Shown here piece by piece: positions 24,601-35,400 of a stretch of 64,000 bases of DNA (its first letter is position 1; the number at the start of each line of letters is the position of its first letter). Source of the DNA: Hydractinia symbiolongicarpus (Eukaryota; Cnidaria; Hydrozoa; Anthoathecata; Hydractiniidae); contig NC_079877.1 of the NCBI RefSeq assembly GCF_029227915.1, forward strand, positions 28,731,851 through 28,795,850, read 5' to 3'. The notes under the pieces are model-generated. The model did not search any database and was not told where the DNA came from. It saw only the letters and a list, made by a program, of their open reading frames with translations. The position numbers and the translations under genes were made by a program.

Positions 24601-27600
24601 TTATTTACCAATCTTGTTCCCAGGGCTTTTTTCTTTTTCACTTTCTACCGCGAAAAAAGCTTGCGTAAAGTAATAAAGAAATTTTTGGGGCCAACCTCGT
24701 TCCCAGGGCTTTTTGTCTTTTTTTGACACTGGGCGAAACGCCGCCTAAACGTCAAAAAGTTTTAATATGCCCTGGAAACGAGGTTGCCTGGGGACGAAAT
24801 TTGTTGATATATTTGTTTATTTATTTTTGCCTCCCGTTTGTGTACTTTGTTTTTTGTTATAGTTTGTACAACTACCTTGGAAGATATTTTAACGAAATAT
24901 TATCTGCTGTTGAAAAAAATGAATTCAGCAAAGCTAAAGACATTCAGGTACTTGAGTAAAAAGCCTTCTTTCGTGTAAAACTGTAGCTTATCTTAAATCC
25001 TGACCAACTAGATTTCTAAGAAGTAAATAACATCGTTGTCTCTTCAGACTTAAGAAAACAAAATATAAGGTTTATTTAACTCAAATTATTTGAAATGCTT
25101 TCTAGATAAAACTTGCTATGGATATGATACCAATGCATGAAAAATACGGTATGTTTTTTGTGACCAACTGGAGTTTGACCATTTCTAATCCGTTTTTAAT
25201 TTCGTAGTGATTATAGTTACTTCAATAAATAATTTTTAGGTGGGCGTTCGAGGGGCGCGTTTATTAACGAACTTTTAAAATAACTTATATATGTTCACTT
25301 AGATAGCTTCGTCGTTTTAGAATTATGGATAGCTTGTGTAAACTTATCATTAGATATCTACTAACTTATAGTTTATCACTTCGGGGCAGTCTTTTTTTAA
25401 GTTTTTATTACTAATATACTGTATACCAACCTCGATCCCAGGACAAGTTGTCTCTTTTTGAATATCGGACGGCGAGACGAACATGGCCCTGGTGGAGGCT
25501 GGTCAAAAATCTTTGATTTTCGCAGATTTTTAATTAATGCACTCGTGTCTCGTTTATCAGGAATTTTATACTTCCTAGTCTTTGGTAAGCGAGTTTCAAT
25601 TTAATTATTAGGGTCTGGATTTTATCGTGATCGATGGAAATAGAACTTTTTAGTGAAGACTGGACCTTGAAGGCTTTAGGTCGTGATGGCTCTAACGTAT
25701 ATTGATATTTTAAAGCGAATATCTTTCGCATTAAATAATTACATTTTTCAGTTTTGCCTGAAACCAAAGCAAGTCATATGTTTGGAAGCTTTGTTAAAGG
25801 GGAATGATGTGGTGGCAGTTCTGCCTACTGGATTTGGAAAATCAATTATTTTTCATTTACTTGCTGATCTCTTCCCAGTTAAAAATGAAAAGAATATTGT
25901 TTTGGTCATCAGCCCTTTAACTTCCATTATAAATGATCAGGTGAAATACTTGAATGGGATTGGTTTTTCTGCTGCTGTATTGAACTTGGAACAGAGGAAG
26001 TTTGAGGCAGATGAGAGCTTGTTTGGAAGTAATGATGCAGTGGAGGACGACCATGATGGTACAAATATTACAATTGATTGTGGTATTAAAAACGGAGATA
26101 TTAAGATTTTATTTGCCCATCCAGAATCCTTTTTATCTGATCAAGGGCGTTCAATTTTAAAGAGCAAAATTTATCAACAAAATGTGGTAGCTTGCGTGGT
26201 TGATGAAGCGCATTGTGTTGAAATGTGGTAAGTAAACTAGCTCTAGCTGGCTATTCAAGAATATAGATTATAAAATTATAAAAAAACTTTGGTGGTTTTT
26301 AAAATTCATTTTATAAAATAATAATGAAGTGCTGTAGGTATGTATATGGCACATATCATATGAAATATTTAACAAAACTGAATATATACAGTATAAAAAT
26401 CTGTTATATATATATAGCTATATGTAATATATATATGAAAATATATAATGAAACTAATATAAACGAACATATCTTTTGACAAGTTGATAATATATATCTG
26501 TTGGTACATAATATAATAAATTGCTAATATATTAGCTATACAAAATTTTAAAAAAAAACACTCCATTTATATGTTTTAGGGGTGCTGAATTTCGTGAAGA
26601 TTTTGGAAAATTATGCACACTGAAAGCTCTTTTTCCAAGCACACCCATGATTGCTTTGACAGCAACTGCACCCCCAAGCAAAATAAAAAATTTAAAAGAG
26701 AAACTATGTTTCAGTCCTTATTGTAAGGTTGTTGTTGCAAATCCAAATAGAAAAAATATATTTTTAAAGAAATTGCCAAGACGCGGAAACAACTTTGGCT
26801 TAAGAAGCTATGACGATATTTTAGTTCCCATTGCTAAAGAGTTAAATAAATTACGGGATGATTATCCCATGACAATCATTTACATGAAGCTAAAATATTG
26901 TGGCTATGCTTATTCGTTATTTCAGCAAACAGTAACTCCAAATAACACAAAACTATTTTGTCAATTTCATGCTCCTCAAACATCTAGAATGAAGAAAGAA
27001 ATCTTAGATGAAATTACAAAACAAGATTCGTCTATTAGAGTTGTGTTTGCAACCACAGCACTCGGGATGGGTGTTAATGCACCAAAGGTTACTGAAGTTA
27101 TCCACATAACGCCTCCAGCCAATATTGAATCTTACATGCAAGAAATTGGTAGAGCTGGAAGGCGTGGGCAAAACTCAACTGCAACATTGTATTACAATAA
27201 TGCAGATATTGCTGTTAATAAAAATAATGTTGACGATAGCATGAAGTGCTTCTGCAAAACAGATCTGTGCTTAAGGAAATTTATTCTAAATTTCTTTGGT
27301 TTTAAAAAATATGAACAAGATAATTGTTGCTCAAATTGTACAAAGTCTAATTTGCTGATAAAAGAAACAACATTACCTTGCCGTGATTTAGTATCAGAAG
27401 ATGCTTTTAAATGCTTACAAACTGAGCTGAAAGAAATTATTGAAACTTGGAGACTTTCGCTATTGACTACCCTTGATCAAACTTATGAACTTCCATCTAT
27501 CAATAAAAATTTGGTTCAAACACTATTGAGTAAACTTCCATTTATAAGATCTAAAAATGATCTGTTATTTGAATATGATGTTTGGGATGATCAATATGCT

Positions 27601-30600
27601 ACCACCATATACGATAAAATAAATAAGTATGCCCCAAAGCATAAATAGTTTAGGTATATATATAAATATATATAAACAAACTTTAAAATATATAGTATAT
27701 AATATTCACTTCTGATAAAACAAACTTGTAAGATTAAAAGCACTCAGTAGACAGAATTTAAAAAAGTTCTACTTTTTCTGGAGGTTTGAATTATCAGCAG
27801 TCAATGTTAGCATAAATAATATATATACGTTTATGGAACTCACCTTGATATAACAGATTCTTACTTTATAAAATCCTAGGGAACATATAGCTGTAATTTA
27901 TGTTTTTCTAACCATTTTTGATGTTCTACAATATTCAAGTAACGTAGTGGGGAACGTTTAATATCAGGAAAACTTTGATGAGCTCTTCCAACAATGTGGC
28001 TAAATGGGCGAAGATTAAGCAGGTCGTTTGTCATCTCTTTTTCATCAGATATGGACTCTCGTTTAGAGTGTTGGACCGATGTATCATGAATATTTAGGTT
28101 TTGATCATAATTTTCTTTGATTTCTTTTACACCGCTCACAGCCTTGCACACTTTGCTAATGGATTTTATTGTTTTATTTGCTCCCATTCTTTGCACGATG
28201 TGTTTTCCTAAACGATTACTGATTTCTTGTGATAGATCATCTTCAATGTTTTGCCCTGCTCCACCTCTCCAATTTGAAAAGTATCCCCATTTGAACTCCT
28301 CAGACAATCTAGGTGTCAACAAGCATTCTACTTGTGCAATGCTTACAAACATCTCTATCGCATATTTACTGTATGCACCAAGTGATCGAAATATTGACAA
28401 CAAAAGCTTTTGATTGATGAGGTTTCTGTCACCATCTCCTTCTTTAGCTGTATCTTTCATCTGAAGGATGAGGACTGTTAAGAAAATGATACACAGACCG
28501 TAATTTTTCACGTGATCACCATCTTCAATTGATTTTTGGAGAACAAATTGATCGACAAAATTATCCAGTAAAGTGTTAAAATATTCTTTTTTTACCTCTT
28601 TGCTAGCATGCACCAAATTTTTAGGAAAGGGATGTCTTTTTGGTTCATCTTCCAATGTATCCATCTCCAAAAAAGACATTGCTGCTACAACAACATATGC
28701 TCTACCAACACTTAAAAACAGATCTTCACTACCTTCGTATGAGTCTAACACTTTACCTGGGGTTGAATTCCTTCTATTCATTTTCTCCCTGAAATACTTC
28801 AGTGTTCCTATCTGGTTGACAGAGTTTGCTGAGTAAAGCAGAGCAAATGAATATTGAAGTAAAGATGCCTTACAGTGCCACATTGCAGCTTTGAAAGGGG
28901 AACAATGCTCCAACCGGTCTGTTGGTGTGTGATTCCCAGCTAATAGGGATTTCGCACCAGCGAAACGGACTCGTGTCAGCTGATCACCACTAAACATTAT
29001 TTTCATGTCCTTCATTGGATCTTCGTTGGTAAACACAGTATGAGAATATGATTGACCTGGCTCAGCTGTGTTTTCAGGTAATGGTGTATTGTCGATAATT
29101 GGCATGTCAGTCAGTTTACCAGCCTTTTGGTATATCTCTGCAATCCATTTCTCATATGTTCGCAGGATCTCGACACAATCTGCATACCTTGCTTCATTTG
29201 CATCAATGATCGGCATTGAAATTATTGTTGACTTTTGGGACATTTTGTCACTAAATCTGTTGTCAATATGATCTGGGATTACTTTTTTTAAAAATTTAAA
29301 TTTTGGGAAAAACTCAACCAGAATTCTTCCAATCAGAACCTTTGTTGTCTGTCTGTAACATTCCCATTCTGCCATATTGACAGCAAATTTCTTCCTGTCC
29401 ATATATCGAATATCTCCAATTGGCTGGTTGTTTGGAAGATGGTCAAAAGAAATTCTGTTTGCGATTAGATTTGTTGCAAAAAGATGGTAATCTTTGTTGT
29501 CAACACCCTTTCTTGTCTCCACTAGTACTTTCAGATCCCAGTTATCGCCGCTTCCTCTGAGTGTTGTGTTGTTTTTCACTAAATCAATCGCCTTTTCCAT
29601 ATAGTGGCTTCCAATCAAGTTTAACAGATTTCCTTTCATCTTGTGTGACAGGCATACTCCTAGTTTGTTGAATCTTTCTTGTAACTAGAATATAAGTACC
29701 CAACATAGCTTAATTTAGTTGTTCGTTATGTTTACTTATATCCAAAAACATGTTTTAATGAAAAGTTTTAATATATATATATATACATTTAGAATTTTTT
29801 GGATAAATTTTCACCTTTCTATAAAAAGCAAAATAAGAACAGAAACTTTTTCTATTAGTCGGAGTTAAAATCTCAAGAGCATTTCCCATTATTTACATCT
29901 TACATCTACTGACTTATATATTACCTTTTTGCTGCATCCACCCTCAATGATCAAAACAGTGTTGACTCTCTGATATAAACTAAGTTCATGCCACCGCATT
30001 TGCATCAGTATGGAATATATGAAACAAAATTTGTTTTTAGTTTCAAGTACAATATCCTTTTGCCCACACACAGCACTAAGAACATCAACAAGTAATGGAT
30101 GATTTTCTTTGATCTCAGCCCACAGTTTTTCAATATTAAAATTTTGCATCTCTTCATACCCTTTTTTGTGTAAAATTGATGGTTTTTTTCTTGTGGCAAG
30201 TTTTTTACAGGAACTTTTCAAATTATTAATATAATTATTTTTCAAATATGTAGATATAGTTGGACAGTGGTTAATGATTGTATTTGCTACTACCATATTA
30301 TTATTGGATTTAAGCGCTGTTTCCAGTTTTAATTTTTGCATTGCTGGTATATTGTCTTCGGGAGAAACAATATTGCGTGGTTGCAGTTGTGTGGTAGGAA
30401 CTTCAGTTAACTCCTTGTTTTCAGCAAAGTTAAGTTGCTTTCTAGATTTTCCTTTTTCGTTCTTTTTCTCACTTTCAATAGTTTGATTTTTCTCGTTATG
30501 CGGAGACAATATGCCACGTTTGACAGACACGTTTTGTCGTAACTGAATTTGATTCAGTTGAACATTTTTCCGAAAGTCTGACATTTTCTCGACAAAGGTG

Positions 30601-32266
30601 ACACAAGACTGACATATAACAGTTGGAAGAGCATCCAGTTCCGTTGTTCTTAACCCACATGTTAGACTTATTTTGTTCTCAATGTTTTTGTTTTTTCCAA
30701 TATTGCTGAATATTTTTATAAACAAAGATTTTTGTTTTAATTTGGCACATAACCTGCAGAAATTTCCATCATTGGAAGTGTTACGAAAGTAAATCTTCTT
30801 AGGAGTAGCTGGCTTAGCCATTCTTCTATACCTTGAATAAAAAAAGAAAATTTTTATATTTAGCAATATAGATGTATATATATAAATGTATAGATAGCTT
30901 TGTGTTTTTATCTTATATATAATCCCTTACCATTTTAAGAGTTAACAGAATTCTTGCAATATGTAAAATCTGTGTAATTAGCATGGAAAATACATCCAAT
31001 CCTTTATCTGTTTTTGCGTTGATGTAGCTAACTGCGCTTACTTTGTATTCTGATGTTCAGTAGTAATAATAATAATAAATAACTAGTAGCTATCTATCTG
31101 TAACTATATATATGTCTACACTTCTTGTTTTATAACTAGCTAGCTCTAGACAATCTCTTGGTCAGTTGCTAATATTAATTTGAGCATAAGTAGCATGTAG
31201 TTACATACAAGCACATCTGGACTTAGAGTTAACTAGTTAAAACTAATTGAAGCCATAAAAGTTTCTTGCCAAAATGTATTTTTCAAATATTTTTTTCTGA
31301 TACAAAACATGTATGCACAGTGTCGGCCATCTTTATTGTTTACAGTTAGTTTCAGCGTGAATATTTCACGGACCGAGTGACGTTTTATCTTTCGCATAAT
31401 TAGGTGAAATTCTCGACCAATCACGGCTCGGAATAAAACCAGCCTCCTCCAGGGCCTTTTTCGTCAGACCTATCAATAAGCGCAGCGCCGATGAGAGACA
31501 AAAAGCCCTGGGAACGAGGTTGACTGTATACCTTAAGTGTATTCTAACTAATCGTCCGGTTAGCTAACTAAAATTAACAACTTATACATCAGTTTAATGT
31601 TTTAATAATCACACCAAAACTTATGTCGTAGAAGAAAACCCTACAACTACCGAGATTTCATATTAGTCGTCAATACTAATGTTTTGCCTATAAGTAAATT
31701 GAACAAATCTAACAAAGTCGTATGAATCTGCAGGTGGTCAATTAAACTTTATTAAAAAATTCTCTTCCCAGTCCAACTGTTAGTTTTTAGTTCTCACTTA
31801 ATAATTTCGCGACCCCTTTCTCCAATTTAACATTGCGTTCCTGAGGTCCCTGTTAAAATTGTATTTTATAAAAACATTTTGTTTCATTTCATTCCCAGGG
31901 TTTTTTACGCGTAGGAAATGGTTGACTGAATGCATAGAAGAGCTCTGGGTACGCAGTTTTGTATTGACCATACCACCTTATCGGCCTAAATTTCTGTCCA
32001 AATTTTCATCACCTAATTTTTACCACTAAGTCAAAATTAGTATGTAGCTCCACAAATTTAAGCCGATAATTCGATATATATTAACACAATTAATCTGGAC
32101 ACAATTGATTTTCGTTCTAGGCCAAAGCATCACCAAAACACTGACGTCATTGTCAGAAATTGCCATGGGTCCATCAAGATTGCCATTAAAGTCTTTAACA
32201 GTCGAAGAAGTAAAAGAAGTTGAGAAGCATCTGAAGGACTGTGGATATTTAGCTATGGATTTTTAG
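21668..32266 (+). CDS. NPL: N-acetylneuraminate lyase (sialic acid aldolase)
   Basis: Class I aldolase that cleaves N-acetylneuraminate to N-acetylmannosamine and pyruvate in the cytosol. Eleven in-phase exons: 21668-21723, 21801-21871, 22393-22480, 22554-22611, 22691-22766, 23302-23394, 23804-23949, 24393-24439, 24863-24947, 25106-25148, 32121-32266. They encode 302 residues (vertebrate NPL about 320). Visible: N-terminal GLVAATVTP, the pyruvate-binding GTTGE loop (residues 45-49), tyrosine region LYYHLPGFT (136-144), and the Schiff-base lysine in FCGMK (Lys168). The C-terminal GPSRLPLKSL resembles the vertebrate GPPRLPL. The glycine after GTTGE in vertebrates is Trp here (GTTGEW). Intron 10 is 6972 bp because it contains the 6096-bp transposon. 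AATAAA signals lie at 32267 and 32284. An AG four bases before the ATG suggests a 5' UTR intron or trans-splicing. Bacterial-type dihydrodipicolinate synthase is the relative to exclude; residue patterns favour NPL. Confidence 0.93.
24609..24803. mobile_element. Nested pair of CCTCG-family MITEs
   Basis: An inner 95-bp element (24692-24786) has mirrored ends CAACCTCGTTCCCAGGGC and CCCTGG..AACGAGGTTG. It sits inside an outer, more degenerate element with ends CAATCTTGTTCCCAGGGC (24609) and CCTGGGGACGAAATTTG (to 24803). Both lie in intron 8 of the NPL-like gene. I found no convincing target duplication for either. Confidence 0.65.
25418..25426. repeat. 9-bp target site duplication, left
   Basis: ACTGTATAC immediately precedes the CAACCTCG end of the transposon and is repeated exactly at 31523-31531. 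The next base after the right copy is C, so a 10-bp duplication cannot be strictly excluded. Confidence 0.88.
25686..27648 (+). CDS. RecQ-like superfamily II DNA helicase of the transposon
   Basis: Two exons (25686-26227 and 26580-27648) join in phase (split Trp codon) into 536 residues. Motifs in order: LPTGFGKS Walker A (46-53), VLVISPLTSIINDQV (Ia), ILFAHPESF (Ib), DEAHC (about 172-176) followed by WGAEFREDFG, MIALTATAPP (III, 204-213), MTIIYMK (IV), FATTALGMGVNAP (V) and EIGRAGRRGQ (VI, 369-378). A Cys-rich segment CFCKTDLC...CCSNC follows, as in the RecQ zinc-binding domain. No HRDC or clear winged-helix domain is seen, and it is shorter than cellular RecQ proteins. The DEAHC box is followed by VEMWGAEF where cellular RecQs usually have VS.WGHDF. 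It lies inside the inverted ends, so it is the element's helicase and not host RecQ. It presumably remodels DNA during transposition; no mechanism can be read from sequence. Confidence 0.92.
27649..27875. other. Short spacer between convergent transposon genes
   Basis: About 230 AT-rich bases separate the two stop codons. It would hold both 3' ends; I see no canonical AATAAA on the plus strand here. Confidence 0.4.
27876..30821 (-). CDS. Transposase with ZAD-like zinc finger and DUF6589-like core
   Basis: Two exons on the minus strand: 30821-29925 and 29684-27876. They join in phase across a 240-bp GT..AG intron into about 901 residues. Residues 22-73 form a C-x2-C ... C-x2-C pattern (FCRLC ... 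ICQSC), like the insect ZAD domain, a plausible DNA-binding or dimerisation module. A basic, low-complexity linker follows. The core starts near HPLLVDVLSAVCG and continues over the splice site (GGCSKK then LQERFNKLGVCLSHK). It contains SGDNWDLKV (about 344-352) and FSGDQLTRVRFAGAKSL (about 530-546), the pattern I associate with DUF6589 proteins and candidate acidic catalytic positions. The third acidic residue cannot be placed by eye. A start at 30866 is also open, but MAKPATPKK at 30821 gives a cleaner N-terminus. It is convergent with the helicase gene. Calling it the transposase is inference from position, size and family resemblance. Confidence 0.85.
31523..31531. repeat. 9-bp target site duplication, right
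   Basis: Exact repeat of ACTGTATAC (25418-25426), directly after the CGAGGTTG end of the transposon. Confidence 0.88.
31979..32072. repeat. Short inverted repeat before NPL exon 11
   Basis: TTATCGGCCTAAATTT at 31979 and AAATTTAAGCCGATAA ending near 32072 are inverted copies with one mismatch, about 60 bases apart. Possibly a tiny MITE of another family; no target duplication noted. Confidence 0.5.
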
Positions 32267-32332
32267 AATAAAGATTTAAAAGCAATAAAGAAAAAGTTCA
32301 GCTGTTTGTCTTTCAAAATAATATAATTTTGT

Positions 32333-32411
32333 CAACCTCGATACCAGGGCCTGTAGCGTTTTTTGATATGAGGATGCCTCATATAAAAAACAGGCCCTGG
32401 GATCGACGTTG
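32333..32411. mobile_element. 79-bp CCTCG-family MITE with perfect 9-bp target duplication
   Basis: The ends CAACCTCGATACCAGGGCCTG and CAGGCCCTGGGATCGACGTTG are near-perfect inverted repeats, and the whole unit can fold on itself. It is flanked by TAATTTTGT on both sides (32324-32332 and 32412-32420). Outer bases match the left end of the 6.1-kb transposon (CAACCTCGATCCCAGG), and the duplication has the same length. It lies about 65 bases after the NPL stop codon. Confidence 0.88.
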
Positions 32412-32420
32412 TAATTTTGT

Positions 32421-35400
32421 CTCTTTTAGATACATCTACACGTTTCATTAATAAGAAAAAAGAACTCCTTGAGAAATTTAATTTTAAAAGCCCTTTAGAA
32501 GCTAAAAAACTTCAGTAGTGTTTTTTTTTTGTTTCAAAAAGAGTGTATGTTTTTACTTTTTCGTTAATATAACAACCACTACAAATGATGCATATCGTTT
32601 TAATAATAATACAAGGCTTCTTGCTAAATAAATTTGTTGAAATTAGAAAGTGAAAAATAACACCCTTTCTTATTCTGTATTTACGTTTCTATTTTAAAAT
32701 TTAAAATTGAAATAGCGAAATTGGAAAAATATCTTGAGCCAGTAAACTATATTATGGGTACTGTATTTGTAAGGAGTAAGATTTGTAACAAATCTTATAA
32801 TACCAAAAACCTTTATAAGGAATTTGGGGCTAAAAAATGGAGCACTGTTAAGGCACAAACCAGAAGTTGGGATATCTCAAGAAAAAAAATACAAGTATAA
32901 TATCAACAACACCATCACTATCCATTTTAGAGCCAAATAAGTCAAAAGTTTTGTGAAGTAATCTTCGCGTAATATGTTGGTAAAATTGTCAATCATTGCA
33001 TAAAACCAGTTTAGTTTTCTGAAAGTTTACACAAGTTTCAGAATGAAAATATAGGAAATTGATTTAATGAACTAAAAAAAGTTGAAAATACGGAGCCAAA
33101 ACTCCTTATAAAAAACGTGTATTCTAACGTTCAAGGAAGTTCTTCTCCAGCAGCCTCTAGCAGCAAAGTAGATGGGCAGCTAACATTAATATGTCATGAA
33201 TTTTTTTGTTCTTGGAAAATTGGAAGTGCAGTTCTTTACTGGTAAAAAGCGATAGGAAGAAATTTATATTACCTGCCGGTGTGAAACTTTGACCTGTCAA
33301 TGATTATTCTTATGTTACAGAAGTTGTTTTGATCTTCTTTTAGAGACAACGTCTCTCTTTTAATATAGGGCCCATGGCAACAATTGTCGGTACCTGTGTT
33401 CACAGTAACTATATATTCTACTTAGACATTTTTCTCGAGAAGAAAAACTAGGCTTTGCTAGTCTTTGCGTTTGCACAAAGTTTGTGGGCTCACGTAAAGT
33501 TGTTGTACACAAAGTTCGTAATTACGCTTGTTAACTCTTAATTACAAACAATAAATCGACGTATTAGTGACTGTAATTGCATATTTTGTTATCCCCGCTT
33601 ATATTTGTATTCCCTTTGGCTTTAATAGCATGGGTATTAAGTTTGCAAATATTTTTAACACGAGAGAGACGTCATGGGATCAATATTCTGTGTATCATGA
33701 AAGAAGTGCCTGAATTGGCATTTTAAACAAAGTTTAACTTTAATATGACCGAGGTAGATCAACGATTAAAAAAGAACTAAGAATAAAAAAATCTGTGACA
33801 TAATTTTAGTAGCAGCTTATTCGTGAAACTCTCACACACGCATATTTTATTCGCCATATTTTCTATTCGCAAGTTACTAAAAACTGATTGGTTGATCGAA
33901 CAATAGAATGAATTCGACGGCCACAAGGAAGAAAGCGTGTTCTTAGAGGGACCCTCCACCTTGGCGTCTCAGATATTATTTCAACATAAGAATATTTTCA
34001 GGTTCCAAAATGGCTGTTACTTCATTTAGTATGAACGGCTTTATTGTTTTTACAGTTTTTAAAATAAATTTGAATCAATAAAGCGAGCTTACCATGTGCG
34101 CAAGGGTGAAAGTAACAATTCCATTGTGAAGTTTGGGGTTTCCCCAACACTTCCTTTATGTGTTTAGTTATTTAAATTTAGGGTTGCTAACACAAACCTT
34201 GCGTGCTGGTATGCGTCAAAAATACTAACAGTTTTGGGGCACAGTTAGCATGCAATGTTTTAGCAAAGCTATTTTACAACACCGCATTTAAAACTCATGT
34301 TTAATGATACAACTAGCTAGCTAGCTTTTAGTTTTAATGATTTAACTAAGATTAAGTGAAAACAAATATCAAAATAGAGCGATAAACTTTATCAACTTTT
34401 CTCTTAAAAGTTTAGTGGTCCAACAAAATTTTATAATGCATACAGAAGCCATTCTCGTTGTTTTGTTTGTTTATGGAGCCATTATGAAAAAAAGTGAATT
34501 AACATCCGCGGTGGAGTGTTATTATTCAAAAGAATAAAACATTGAACTTTTCATGGCTCAGAGCCATCGAGAACAGAAATAGTTTGTGAACTACTTTGGC
34601 CTCCTTTGAAGGGTGTTTCAAATAGTAACACAAGATATATAAGCTTTAAAAAACTACCTAAGACTCAGGTAAGTTTATTTTACATTTAAAACTTATTATT
34701 TATTTTATTTATATTTGTGAATATTTCTGTTTTGATAGAATAATTGGTTGATAGTAGCTTTTTCACACGATGGTTTAAATAAAACAGCACTCTATCGACG
34801 ACTTTGTGACAATTGAATATCGATTCTTAGTTGGGGTATTGTTGCTGCACATCCGAAATAACATAGATAATTAAAAACTTACTTAATGGAATGGATACAT
34901 TTAGCTATTCGCAAGAATAGTTATACCATAAAATAGCTTTCAAAAATTAATGAAAAAAAGTGTTTGGCGGACATGTGGGCAGAACTTTCAGTTGGCGAGC
35001 GCCATAGTCTATACGAGCATCGCATATATATATATAAATATATATTTAAATGACAACCAAATTAAGCACTCCTGCACACGGTCTTTATATACTTTTTGTA
35101 AAGAAAAAACAAATGTGAGTAAAAAAACGAAATGAGTTGCCATTTTAGTAAACGCATGACATGTAAATTCGAATTTAACACGAAATGAGCATAAAAATTT
35201 AGAATGTTTTTTTATATATATAATTGAGACGTTCTTTGATGTCACTGATTAAATGGGACGACCGTTGCGCTTTTTTTGAGTTCAGCATTGCAGCCACATT
35301 TGTTATCAGAGATATAAACAGTAAAGAATTTAAGTTTGTGTGAATAGTTTAAAGTACGGATGGAGACAAAAAAAGTATATATTGTTTGTTTGTTGTGAAA

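Larger units (their letters stand above)
25427..31522. mobile_element. Complete helicase-encoding DNA transposon (AcademH-like)
   Basis: This is a 6096-bp element with inverted ends of about 80 bp. The left outer end CAACCTCGATCCCAGG mirrors the right outer end CCTGGGAACGAGGTTG. Inner copies of the same words (GGCCCTGGTGGAGGCTGG at about 25485 and CCAGCCTCCTCCAGGGCC at 31439) make each terminus itself a potential hairpin. A perfect 9-bp direct repeat, ACTGTATAC, flanks it. It carries two convergent genes, a RecQ-like helicase (plus) and a ZAD-like plus DUF6589-like transposase (minus), both without stops or frameshifts once spliced. From memory, the Academ lineage with a helicase (AcademH) has this gene pair and duplications of 9 or 10 bp; this was not checked. 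It is inserted in intron 10 of the NPL-like gene. The ends differ at several positions, so it is not brand new. Confidence 0.88.

Noticed and set aside
25686-27648. Host RecQ helicase gene
   Set aside because: It lies inside inverted ends with a target duplication, is short, and sits in an NPL intron; it belongs to the transposon.
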